DNA of 64,000 nucleotides from Candidatus Gastranaerophilales bacterium. GTDB lineage: Bacteria > Cyanobacteriota > Vampirovibrionia > Gastranaerophilales > Gastranaerophilaceae. Location of the stretch: assembly GCA_944322785.1 (NCBI GenBank), contig CALUPW010000006.1, positions 43,988 to 107,987 on the forward strand, in the 5' to 3' direction. A model generated the notes under the pieces. The model did not search any database. It was not told where the DNA came from and was given only the letters and a program-made list of their open reading frames with translations. Below, piece after piece: positions 52,290 through 60,295 of this stretch (the first letter of the stretch is position 1; every line of letters begins with the position of its first letter). The translations under genes and the position numbers were made by a program.

Positions 52290-52380
52290 AATTAATAATC
52301 CTATTTTAACTATATTATGCAATAATTATAACCGATAAATAATATATTTCTATAACTTTACATAAATTTAATCTGGACTA

Positions 52381-52417
52381 AAAAACGGCGCCTGCATTTT
52401 TGTTTGCAGACGCCGTA
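52381..52417 (-). terminator. Intrinsic terminator of rpsT
   Basis: On the minus strand ACGGCGTCTGCA pairs with TGCAGGCGCCGT, with one mismatch, followed by T6. Confidence 0.85.
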
Positions 52418-52433
52418 TATATTTTTTTAATAA

Positions 52434-52703
52434 CTATTTTGCCTGATTTTTATTTACGGCTTTAGTTAATCTTGATTTTTTTCTTGCAGCTGTATTTTTG
52501 TGCAAAACACCTTTTGAAACGGCTTTGTCACAAAGCTGGTAAGCCTTTGACAGAGCTGCATTTAAAGCTTCTTTGTCATCTGTAGTGCTTAATTCAAGAA
52601 CTTTTTTAACCGCAGTTTTGATAGAAGATTTCATCGCAACATTGCGCAATCTGTTTCTTTCTGCGACTAAAATTCTTTTCTTTGAAGATTTAATATTTGC
52701 CAT
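52434..52703 (-). CDS. rpsT: 30S ribosomal protein S20
   Basis: S20 is a small helical protein that binds the 5' domain of 16S rRNA. The 89-residue protein starts MANIKSSKKRILVAERNRLR and contains the typical helical Lys/Ala pattern and KGVLHKNTAARKKSRLTKAV near the end. The ATG follows AAAGG-type sequence. It is a single-gene unit ending at a strong terminator. Confidence 0.97.
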   Translation of the reverse strand: MANIKSSKKRILVAERNRLRNVAMKSSIKTAVKKVLELSTTDDKEALNAALSKAYQLCDKAVSKGVLHKNTAARKKSRLTKAVNKNQAK

Positions 52704-52860
52704 TTTACTTTTGCCTTTCTATTACTCATTGTCCGGTTAATGACTCCGAACATACCTTTGAGGATGTGAGTAATTTTATATTTAATATAAAAATATTATT
52801 ATTTCAAGGTTTTTATTAAAAGATTTTAAGATAATCCAAAAACAACCGGCTTATATCCTG

Positions 52861-53955
52861 TTATTTAACTTTTGGTGCATACATGTCCTTTATCATTTGT
52901 GCAGTAGTTTTTCCGCCTTTTTCTGTTGCTTCACAGCCGCCTGTGCTAAGTTGAAGATTTGTATTTGGCAGTCCTTTTATTCGCAGAACAAATAAATCAT
53001 GTCCCCATTTGTTTGGACCTCGCTTGCCGTTTATGTCTATAAGCCATATTGGATATGCATTTGATGAATAGGGTATGATAATTATACCGTTCTTTAGAAC
53101 GTATGCAGTCAAATTATTTTGTATATTTTGTTTTCTAAATGCACTACAGCCTCTTGTCTGAGAAAAAGCCTCCTCATCGGTCATATTTTCATTATTTTGC
53201 TGTTTTATTGTATCAATACCTTCGTAATCCGCAATACACCCCTTTTTATATGCATTTCCCTCACAGACTTGAATAACCTGAAATTGTTTACTGATTTCCT
53301 CCAACAATATTTCACAGTCGCCAAAGTTGCCGTTATAATTTGAAGGAAGCGGACTTCCATCGCTCAAAGTCCATTTAAGACAACCTCCGTTGCTGTCATA
53401 TGTTGCACATTTTTCAGAGCCGTAAGGATTTTTTAACCAGTAATAACACTCCGGACAATATCCCCAATCCGCCTGAACTTTTAATACCATCTGCTGTAAC
53501 AGAGAATATGCGACTTTAAACTGTTCCATTCTGACTTTTTCTTTATATTTGCCGATTAAGGTAGAAAGTGTCATGGCAGCGACTATTCCGATTATACCGA
53601 GGGTTATCAAGACTTCGGCAAGCGTGAAGGCGGCTTTTCGGTGTTTTTGCTGCCATTTGTGTCCAATAATTGGCATTGTCAGACTCTGACTTTCGTCAGA
53701 GTGACGGGACGGAGTGCATGGCGTCCTGCTGCCTTCGTCACTCCAGACTTTGCTGGGAAGGATGTTTGATTCTATACCCGTCATTCCGGCCTCCGAGCCG
53801 GAGTCTGTTGATGTATTAAGAGATTCTGAATCAAGTTCAGAATGACGGAAAGAAGAATGTATTATTTTACCGCTTTCGTCACTCCGGCCCCCGAGCCGGA
53901 GTCTGTTTTCATCTGCATTGATAGATTCCGGATAAGATCCGGAATGACATATCAT
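52861..53955 (-). CDS. Type IV pilin-like protein with long repeat-derived N-terminus
   Basis: The core is RKAAFTLAEVLITLGIIG, a prepilin signature, followed by a long globular domain with many Cys and the shared motif DINGKRGPNKWGHDLF. In the open frame starting at the ATG at 53955, about 113 residues precede FTLAE. These are mostly translated palindromic repeats (ICHSGSYPES, RHSELDSESL, CTPSRHSDESQSL). Such a leader is unlike any normal prepilin leader of 5-25 residues. A later ATG (MPIIGHKWQQKHRKAAF) would give a normal-size leader but has no clear ribosome binding site. A G12 leader block lies about 100 bases further upstream. Confidence 0.8.
   Translation of the reverse strand: MICHSGSYPESINADENRLRLGGRSDESGKIIHSSFRHSELDSESLNTSTDSGSEAGMTGIESNILPSKVWSDEGSRTPCTPSRHSDESQSLTMPIIGHKWQQKHRKAAFTLAEVLITLGIIGIVAAMTLSTLIGKYKEKVRMEQFKVAYSLLQQMVLKVQADWGYCPECYYWLKNPYGSEKCATYDSNGGCLKWTLSDGSPLPSNYNGNFGDCEILLEEISKQFQVIQVCEGNAYKKGCIADYEGIDTIKQQNNENMTDEEAFSQTRGCSAFRKQNIQNNLTAYVLKNGIIIIPYSSNAYPIWLIDINGKRGPNKWGHDLFVLRIKGLPNTNLQLSTGGCEATEKGGKTTAQMIKDMYAPKVK
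53684..53954. repeat. Cluster of REP-like palindromic repeats
   Basis: At least five palindromic units of about 30-40 bases occur, with cores such as CTGACTTTCGTCAG, CCGGCCTCCGAGCCGG, GATTCTGAATCAAGTTCAG and CCGGATAAGATCCGG. They alternate orientation and flank with GTCA-type ends. They are the same family as the units near 8.8-9.0 kb and 63.4-63.95 kb. Confidence 0.85.
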
Positions 53956-54351
53956 TTTTTCGTAAAATTCTTCAAGACATGTCTTTTTAAGAGTATTTGG
54001 ACTTAAATTGTCCTTGTCCTCAAAATGACATAAGTCTAAATCACAACAGGAGCTGTTTTACGGGTTGCCCCCCCCCCCCTGAATTTCAATCATAGTGTGC
54101 TTTCTAGCCATTTTAGCTCCTTTCGCTTTTAAAAATAATTTTCATCTTTATATTATCATAACCAGCCGAACTTTGCAATTTAATATAATTCTTAAGTATT
54201 GTATACGGAGTATATAAAAATAATCATTAAAAATTGTAACATTATTCACAAGAATTAGTTCTTGAGGATTATATTTTTTAGCCTTTTGTGGTATATATTA
54301 AAATTATAGAGTTGGATTATAGTTATATAATAATTCGCTAAAAAGAAGATA
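53956..54351. other. Intergenic region with leader block and GH57 promoter zone
   Basis: The left part (to about 54121) holds the sequence between the pilin-like frame and the G12 leader block. The right part (54130-54351) is very AT-rich, has no reading frame, and must contain the promoter of the GH57 gene. I could not choose a single promoter. Confidence 0.5.
54058..54111 (-). promoter_or_regulatory. Leader reading frame with a 12-G tract (copy 2)
   Basis: An ATG at 54111 follows AGGAG (54121-54117) by five bases. It reads MARKHTMIEIQGGGGNP and stops at 54058. The G run is at 54068-54079. From CAG through the G run to CAGCTCCTG the sequence is 35 bases long and differs from copy 1 by one base. 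AGGAGCT at the ribosome binding site and AGCTCCT after the G run are again complementary. Here all three frames downstream of the run hit stops, so a simple length change would not join it to the pilin-like frame. Confidence 0.55.
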
Positions 54352-54363
54352 ATGGAGGCAAAG

Positions 54364-56082
54364 ATGTCAGTAGGACAATTCGTATTTATGTTACACAGCC
54401 ACCTTCCTTATTACAGAAAAGCAGGCATGTGGCCTTTCGGAGAAGAAAACCTTTATGAATGTATGGCAGAAACATACGTTCCGTTGCTGAATGCCATTTC
54501 CGAGCTTTATGACGAAGGAATTAAAGCAAAGTTGACTGTCGGAATTACACCGATACTTGCAGAACAGCTAAATGACGAACATTTGAAGCATGGTTTCGTA
54601 AAATATCTTGATTCAAGAATTGCTCAGGTTTCAAAAGATCTGGAAAGATATCCTGATCCGAAAGTCGCACATTCTCAACATTTGAAATATCTGGCTAAAT
54701 ACTATTACGATTGGTTCAATCACATCAGAGACTCATTTGTTAACAAATACGGAATGGACTTGATTGCTCAATTTAAAAAGTATCAGGATTTAGGCTGTAT
54801 TGAAATTACAACATCAGGTGCAACCCACGGATTTTCACCGCTGCTTGCAACTGACAGCAACCTCAACGCTCAATTCAAAGTCGGTTCTGATACAACCAAA
54901 AGATTGTTCGGTAAAAAAGCTGACGGATGCTGGCTTCCTGAATGTGCATACAGACAGGGTTACGAATATGTCGGACAGGACGGTAAAAAACACTGGCGCC
55001 CTGCAATTGAGGTAACACTTCAAAACAATGACATTGAATACTTCTTTACGGAATCTCACGTTATTGAAGGTGGAAATTCTATCGGGAACAGACGTGTAAT
55101 CGGGGTTTACGGAAACATTGAATACATCCCGCTTCCTGAACGACCTGCAACAGGGTACGATACATACTCAGCATACTGGCTTCCGGATGCACAGGTTGCC
55201 GTAATGGGAAGGAATGACAGAGCCGGTTATCAGGTTTGGTCAGCAGCAGACGGCTATCCCGGGGACGGAGTTTTCCGTGAATTCCACAAAAAAGACGACA
55301 AATCAGGTATGCATTACTGGAGGATAACTTCCCCAACAACAGATCTGGGCGACAAAATGCTTTATGATCCTGTTCTGGCTTTAAATAAAGTTAACGAAAA
55401 CTCAGACCACTATACAACTTTGATTTACCACATGCTTAATGATTACAAAAATGCAACAGGTAAAGAAGGTCTGGTAATGGTTTCATTCGATACGGAACTG
55501 TTCGGACACTGGTGGTTTGAAGGGGTTGAATTTATCAAACAGGTTATCAAAAAGTTTGCAACATACCTTCCTGAAGTTGAAAGAATGACAGCTGGTGAAT
55601 ATATTCACACTTATCCGCCCAAAGAAGCCATTCAAATTCCTGAAAGCTCATGGGGTCAAGGCGGACACTTCTATGTATGGAACAACCACCTGACTGAATG
55701 GATGTGGCCGATTATCCATGCCTGCGAAAAACGTATCAACAGAATTGCGGATAGATATCCGGAAATTCCGGAAGATAAACTTCTTCACAGAGCTTTAAAT
55801 CAAATGGCAAGAGAAAATCTTCTGCTTCAAAGTTCTGATTGGCCGTTCCTGATTACAACATGGCAGGCTAAAGATTATGCAACGGACAGATTCCGTGAAC
55901 ACGTTGACCGATTTGAAAAAATCTGTGACATGATTGAAAGCGGAAATATCAATGATGCTGAACTTAAAGAAATTGAAAGTATAGATAACTGCTTCCCTGT
56001 AATTGACTATAGAGTTTACCAGTCAATTGAAGAAGGTGTTATTCCGCAGCAATCTAAAAAATTGGCTCCTTTATATAATTAA
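54364..56082 (+). CDS. Glycoside hydrolase family 57, probable 1,4-alpha-glucan branching enzyme
   Basis: GH57 branching enzymes introduce alpha-1,6 branches into glycogen-like polymers. The start is set at the ATG at 54364, which follows GGAGGCAAAG; the frame is open four codons upstream. The 572-residue protein has the GH57 blocks FVFMLHSHLPYYRKAG, a WLPECAYRQGYE segment with the likely nucleophile Glu near residue 192, VSFDTELFGHWWFEG with the likely acid/base Asp near residue 375, and SSWGQGG with LLLQSSDWPFLITT at the end. No other glycogen genes are nearby. Confidence 0.9.
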   Translation: MSVGQFVFMLHSHLPYYRKAGMWPFGEENLYECMAETYVPLLNAISELYDEGIKAKLTVGITPILAEQLNDEHLKHGFVKYLDSRIAQVSKDLERYPDPKVAHSQHLKYLAKYYYDWFNHIRDSFVNKYGMDLIAQFKKYQDLGCIEITTSGATHGFSPLLATDSNLNAQFKVGSDTTKRLFGKKADGCWLPECAYRQGYEYVGQDGKKHWRPAIEVTLQNNDIEYFFTESHVIEGGNSIGNRRVIGVYGNIEYIPLPERPATGYDTYSAYWLPDAQVAVMGRNDRAGYQVWSAADGYPGDGVFREFHKKDDKSGMHYWRITSPTTDLGDKMLYDPVLALNKVNENSDHYTTLIYHMLNDYKNATGKEGLVMVSFDTELFGHWWFEGVEFIKQVIKKFATYLPEVERMTAGEYIHTYPPKEAIQIPESSWGQGGHFYVWNNHLTEWMWPIIHACEKRINRIADRYPEIPEDKLLHRALNQMARENLLLQSSDWPFLITTWQAKDYATDRFREHVDRFEKICDMIESGNINDAELKEIESIDNCFPVIDYRVYQSIEEGVIPQQSKKLAPLYN

Positions 56083-56110
56083 CAGATAAAATAAAGATAG
56101 CATTAAAAAA

Positions 56111-56143
56111 AAAACAGCTCCGTAAAGAGCTGTTTTTTATATT
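56111..56143. terminator. Intrinsic terminator after the GH57 gene
   Basis: AAAACAGCTC pairs with GAGCTGTTTT over six bases. T6 follows on the plus strand, and an A run precedes it for use by the convergent gene. Confidence 0.85.
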
Positions 56144-56153
56144 TATTATAGAT

Positions 56154-56885
56154 TTACCGTTTAAAATTCAATTCCTGATATTTTTGTTTTAATAAATCGT
56201 TTTCTTCTTTAGTCAATTGCGTTGATTCAATATTCCTCAAATTAAATTTTCCATTAGGTTGAAAATAAAAATATTCACTAAGCATATTTTTATATTTTTT
56301 AAACATATTATTTGCGAAATCAGCACACCCAAACCACGGATCAATAATTATTGTTTTATTATTTATAATTTTATCAACATTGCTTCCATCTCTATTAAAC
56401 ACACAAACAACATGATCAACAGGAGATTCATCACATTTAAGATATGCAACACATGCATTTTTATACCCGTTCATTTTCATAATCATTTCGGATATTTTAG
56501 CTGTTTCATAGCAGTTACCGAGCTGATAACATCTTAACTGACTTAAAACTGAAAAATACTTACCTAAATCTTTTATGAAGTAATCATTAGAACGGGCATA
56601 ATTTAATCTTTCCACCATATTCCTATACCAAATAAAAATTCCTATAATTTTTTTTTCAAAACTATTATTAAATTTTAGGAAATTGCCTTTTGCCGGATTA
56701 TAATCCAAAAATCGTTGGTATAAATCTACATTTTCTCTTCTGACATGTTCAACTAGCGGTTCCAATCGAGTTGTAGAAATATGCGGGAAGTTTACATTGA
56801 CTAAATGACAAACATTCTGAGCAGTCTTAATATGAGAACACCTGCCGGTAAAAGAGGTATTAAAATTATTTTGCACGCTGTTCAT
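56154..56885 (-). CDS. Predicted cysteine protease or transglutaminase-fold protein
   Basis: The start is set at the ATG at 56885, because upstream there is only a TTG; no ribosome binding site is clear for either. The 243-residue protein starts MNSVQNNFNTSFTGRC, the FxG-type N-terminus seen in other proteins here. Its core has GNCYETAKISEMI with Cys125, VDHVVCVFNRDG with His158, and KTIIIDPWFGCADFA with Asp182. A Cys-His-Asp order with DPW is the hallmark of papain or transglutaminase-fold enzymes, including secreted effectors. No signal peptide is visible. Substrate is unknown. Confidence 0.75.
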   Translation of the reverse strand: MNSVQNNFNTSFTGRCSHIKTAQNVCHLVNVNFPHISTTRLEPLVEHVRRENVDLYQRFLDYNPAKGNFLKFNNSFEKKIIGIFIWYRNMVERLNYARSNDYFIKDLGKYFSVLSQLRCYQLGNCYETAKISEMIMKMNGYKNACVAYLKCDESPVDHVVCVFNRDGSNVDKIINNKTIIIDPWFGCADFANNMFKKYKNMLSEYFYFQPNGKFNLRNIESTQLTKEENDLLKQKYQELNFKR

Positions 56886-57032
56886 ACATAAAGGAACCAA
56901 GCTAAAGAAATAAAATTGATAAAAAACATTTTTGTATTTACATAATTTTACATAAAAATAAAAATCACACTTGCAAAAAAAAAATCAGCATATTATAATA
57001 AAAACTGTCGACAGACACTGATAAATGAATAT

Positions 57033-57107
57033 GGGAGCGTAGCTCAGTTTGGTTAGAGCGCATGCCTGTCACGCATGAGGTCGCGAGTTCGAGCCTCGTC
57101 GTTCCCG
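57033..57107 (+). tRNA. tRNA-Asp (anticodon GTC)
   Basis: The 75-base sequence folds as a cloverleaf. The acceptor GGGAGCG pairs with CGTTCCC, the anticodon stem CATGC/GCATG encloses CTGTCAC (anticodon GTC), and the T loop is in GAGTTCGAGCC. CCA is not encoded. A strong terminator follows. Confidence 0.97.
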
Positions 57108-57111
57108 AATT

Positions 57112-57148
57112 AAAAAGCGGTAGATTTTTTCTACCGCTTTTTAATTTT
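57112..57148 (+). terminator. Intrinsic terminator after tRNA-Asp
   Basis: AAAAAGCGGTAGA pairs with TCTACCGCTTTTT over a short T loop, directly after the tRNA. Confidence 0.85.
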
Positions 57149-57152
57149 GTAT

Positions 57153-57484
57153 GATAGAGGGTGTAGTTTTTTGTCCAGGTTGATTTGTACGGTTAGATAG
57201 ATTATTTTGGTAAAGTAGGCTTTGTGTGGGCGTTTTCGGGTCGGAAAAATTAAGTGTTCCCAAAAAATCAAACTGGAAAACTGGACTTTTTCCGGACTGT
57301 ACGGATGGATTGAGATTTGCAGAACTTCAGTGAGATACGTACTGTTTTTGAGTTGTACGGATAATTTGATTATTTCGGAATAGTCCAGTTCCGCAAAATT
57401 TCAAAAAATTTAAAACGAGGTCGGAAAATTTTTCATCAAGTTTGTAAAAATCATTATGTATAATTTTTATGATAGTATAGATAT
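57153..57484. other. Unexplained intergenic region with short repeats
   Basis: No convincing gene is seen in these 332 bases. TGTACGG occurs three times (57186-57192, 57298-57304, 57354-57360), and GGTCGGAAAA occurs at 57239-57248 and 57419-57428. The composition is less A-rich than the neighbouring gaps. It could be a decayed gene or a non-coding RNA region. Confidence 0.4.
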
Positions 57485-57874
57485 ATGGAAAAAATTTATA
57501 GTTTACTAAATAAATACGTACAATCAATTAATGAATGTAATCTAGAATTAGCAAGAGAAATATGGGATAGCGAAGATTCAATTTCATTTATTCATCCGAT
57601 GGGCTATGAACATTCTTTTGAGGAAATTAAAGAACATTTTTATCTCGGTACAATGGGAAATTTGTTTTCAAAGAGAGATTTAAAGATAAAAAATGTTTCG
57701 GCAAAATTTTATGACAAAGCTGCTTTTTTAGAATTTAGCTGGGATTTTTATGCAACTAAAAAAGAAAACGGGGAGCAAATCCATACTCTGGGGTGCGAAA
57801 CACAATTTCTTGTTTTGCGTAACAATGAGTGGAAAATTAGCAATATCCATTATTCACAGCAAATAAATTCATAA
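57485..57874 (+). CDS. SnoaL/NTF2-like protein
   Basis: The 129-residue protein looks like a single NTF2-like cone fold. It has an N-terminal helix (MEKIYSLLNKYVQSINECN), the DSEDSISFIHPMG segment typical of SnoaL-like or DUF4440-type proteins, and a beta-sheet half ending NNEWKISNIHYSQQ. Members of this fold bind small ligands or act as isomerases, and no specific activity can be given. The ATG has no ribosome binding site, but TATGAT and TATAGAT sequences lie directly upstream, so the message may be leaderless. Confidence 0.75.
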   Translation: MEKIYSLLNKYVQSINECNLELAREIWDSEDSISFIHPMGYEHSFEEIKEHFYLGTMGNLFSKRDLKIKNVSAKFYDKAAFLEFSWDFYATKKENGEQIHTLGCETQFLVLRNNEWKISNIHYSQQINS

Positions 57875-57958
57875 AAAGCCTTTTGCAATATACAAATAAA
57901 AATAACAAAAGTTCTTGGTAAATTAAGCAAGATTTTGATTTTTAGTTCCTGAAAATAA

Positions 57959-58096
57959 TCAAACCATGTGTTCTTTTACAGTATGAGTAGTTAATTCTTT
58001 GACCCACTTGTTAAGTCCATAAAGTTCTGATATATCATAATTATTTTTTACAGCTTCAATTTCATTTGCCGAAAAATCATTACAAAACCTTACAAA
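57959..58096 (-). pseudogene. Remnant of a protein-coding gene
   Basis: In the 325-base gap before aroA the minus strand has an open stretch of about 45 codons reading FCNDFSANEIEAVKNNYDIS then ELYGLNKWVKELTTHTVKEH, ending at a stop at 57959. It has coding-like composition but no start codon with a ribosome binding site, and stops just upstream. It may be the tail of a lost gene. No family is recognised. The rest of the gap (57875-58199) is AT-rich with nothing else seen. Confidence 0.35.
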
Positions 58097-58199
58097 TTAA
58101 TCATAAATCGAAAATCATCCTCAAACGAGAAAAATCTTTGAGAATATAAATCCCCCTCAATTCAATATTACATAAATATTTTCATGTTAATATATTTTT

Positions 58200-59468
58200 A
58201 TGAAAAAAAAAGTTTCAAAACCTGAAAAGCCTCTTAAAGGTTCAATTGTTGTTCCTTCTGACAAATCAATTTCTCATCGTGCCGTAATTTTTGCCTCTCT
58301 TGCTAAAGGCAGGTCAATAATCAAAAATTTTTCAAATGGCAAAGATCCTGTGTCATCTTTGGATGTTTGCAGGGCACTGGGTGTGGACGCTTTTTGGGAA
58401 AATGATTTGATTATAAAATCATCAGGGAATTTAAAAAATCCGTCAGTACCTCTGGATTGCGGGAATTCCGGAACGACAATGCGGCTTATGGCAGGGATTC
58501 TTTCAGGACAAAAGTTTGATTCCGAATTGTTCGGCGATGAAAGTCTTTCAAAACGCCCGATGAAACGTATTATTGAACCGCTTTCATTGATGGGCGCAGA
58601 TATTTTATCGCTTAACGGTCATGCTCCTTTGAAAATCTGCGGTAAAAATCTTCATTCTATAGATTATCATTCAAAACTTGCCTCAGCTCAGGTCAAATCC
58701 TGTATTCTTCTTGCAGGATTGAATGCAGATGGGGTAACAAGTTTTACTGAGCCTTATCTTTCCCGCAACCATACCGAAATCCTTTTAAAATATATGGGTG
58801 CGGATATTCAAAGTTTTAACAACACGGTTAAAATTAAAAAATCCGAACTAAATCCTTGTGTTATCACAGTTCCGGGGGATATTTCCTCTGCTGCATATTT
58901 TATAGTTGCAGGTTTGATTGTACCGGATTCGGATATAATACTTAAAAATGTAGGTTTAAATCCTACCCGAACCGGGATTATTGATGTTGTAAAGCTTATG
59001 GGCGGGGATATTCAAATTTTGGATTGTCATGAAGCTTCCGGTGAAATCGTCGGGGATATAAGAGTAAAATATTCCGATTTAAAAGCATGTACAATTGAAA
59101 AAGATATAATCCCGAGATTAATTGATGAACTTCCTGTTATTGCAGTTCTTGCAACGCAGGCAGACGGGCAAACTGTTATAAAAGACGCCTCTGATTTACG
59201 CAACAAAGAATCCGACAGAATTAAAGCTGTTGTTACGGAGCTTTCCAAAATCGGTGCAGATATTAAAGAAACCGGTGACGGATTTGTTATAAACGGAAAA
59301 AACACGTTAAAAGGCGGCTGTTGTGTGGAATCTTATCATGACCACAGGCTGGCAATGAGTTTGTTTGTTTCGGGGCTTGTTTCGAGTGCGCCTGTTGTTA
59401 TAGACGGGTTTGAATGGGTAAATATTTCATTTCCGGAGTTTGAAAAATTATTTGACGATATTTTATAG
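58200..59468 (+). CDS. aroA: 3-phosphoshikimate 1-carboxyvinyltransferase (EPSP synthase)
   Basis: AroA transfers the enolpyruvyl group of PEP to shikimate-3-phosphate in the shikimate pathway. The 422-residue protein has PSDKSISHRAVIFASLAKG, DCGNSGTTMRLMAGIL, SAQVKSCILLAGL, the SRNHTEILL segment, GDISSAAYFIVAG, NPTRTG and the C-terminal DHRLAMSL. The motifs SAQVK, RNHTE and NPTR point to the class II form rather than the E. coli type. The ATG has little ribosome-binding sequence. No other aro gene is adjacent. Confidence 0.95.
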   Translation: MKKKVSKPEKPLKGSIVVPSDKSISHRAVIFASLAKGRSIIKNFSNGKDPVSSLDVCRALGVDAFWENDLIIKSSGNLKNPSVPLDCGNSGTTMRLMAGILSGQKFDSELFGDESLSKRPMKRIIEPLSLMGADILSLNGHAPLKICGKNLHSIDYHSKLASAQVKSCILLAGLNADGVTSFTEPYLSRNHTEILLKYMGADIQSFNNTVKIKKSELNPCVITVPGDISSAAYFIVAGLIVPDSDIILKNVGLNPTRTGIIDVVKLMGGDIQILDCHEASGEIVGDIRVKYSDLKACTIEKDIIPRLIDELPVIAVLATQADGQTVIKDASDLRNKESDRIKAVVTELSKIGADIKETGDGFVINGKNTLKGGCCVESYHDHRLAMSLFVSGLVSSAPVVIDGFEWVNISFPEFEKLFDDIL

Positions 59469-59536
59469 CTACAGCTTTCGTATGATTTTCTTGTTTTTGA
59501 GTTGACACAACCGGTTTTAATCTCTAAAATTAAAAT

Positions 59537-60085
59537 ATGGTTAAATATATAGAAAAATATGATAAAAAAGCTTTAACGCTTGGTATTAAAGAAAAAATAG
59601 CAGTTGTGATATTTTTCGGATTGATAATCGCTATTTATTTTATGTTCTTTCATGTAGACAAAACGCCTTACGGATATACGGAAATTCCGGAAGCTCTGGA
59701 TACTTATTTGAAAGACTCGCCATACTACGGGAATAAATATAAAGGCGATAAAATGATTGTTTTTTATTACGCAGATAAAGATCCAGAATATCAGTACGAA
59801 AAAGGATTTCAAGATGCTCTTGAAAGTATGAAAATCAATGAAAATATGCAGGAACTTTATGAATTCCAACCGTATTACAGAATGAGAAATACAAAGCTTC
59901 TTGATGATGATGCAACATCCGTTTTAAAGGGTGAAAAACTTCTTAAAAAGACCTGCAGAAAATTTTGTATAATGAATCGGGCTAAAAAACAGGCTTATTT
60001 TTATTTTGAACCAAAATCCAGAGATATACAGTATTTGCAAAGTAATCTTGAAAAACTTGAATTCTGGGGAATGAAGCTTGATTAA
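59537..60085 (+). CDS. Membrane-anchored protein of unknown function
   Basis: The 182-residue protein has a charged N-terminus, one membrane helix near residues 22-40 (IAVVIFFGLIIAIYFMFFHV), then an extracytoplasmic-type domain. The domain contains KMIVFYYADKDPEYQYEKGF and KKTCRKFCIMNRAKKQAYFY, which have a faint thioredoxin-like feel (strand then helix, then a Cys-x3-Cys), but no CxxC active site. It lies about 70 bases after aroA and may be co-transcribed. A terminator follows. Confidence 0.7.
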   Translation: MVKYIEKYDKKALTLGIKEKIAVVIFFGLIIAIYFMFFHVDKTPYGYTEIPEALDTYLKDSPYYGNKYKGDKMIVFYYADKDPEYQYEKGFQDALESMKINENMQELYEFQPYYRMRNTKLLDDDATSVLKGEKLLKKTCRKFCIMNRAKKQAYFYFEPKSRDIQYLQSNLEKLEFWGMKLD

Positions 60086-60128
60086 CAACCTGAATAAAAT
60101 TCAGATTAATATATATTTTTTTATAATT

Positions 60129-60168
60129 CCGCTGCTGAAATTCAATTACCGGCAGCGGATTGTTTTTT
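60129..60168 (+). terminator. Intrinsic terminator
   Basis: CCGCTGC pairs with GCAGCGG over a 16-base loop and is followed by TTGTTTTTT. Confidence 0.75.
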
Positions 60169-60295
60169 GAAATACAAATTGCTTCAAATTGCCCAAATGT
60201 AAACTAATGTTAAATTTAAACTTTGTTTTTATCAATTCCGGATAGGGAAAGGACTTTATATATTTACAGGGGATATTTAATTTTTGGAGATAACT

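Noticed and set aside
53684..53954. Possible CRISPR array from regularly occurring repeats
   Set aside because: The units are palindromic, vary in sequence, alternate in orientation and have no constant-length spacers. No cas gene is in the window.
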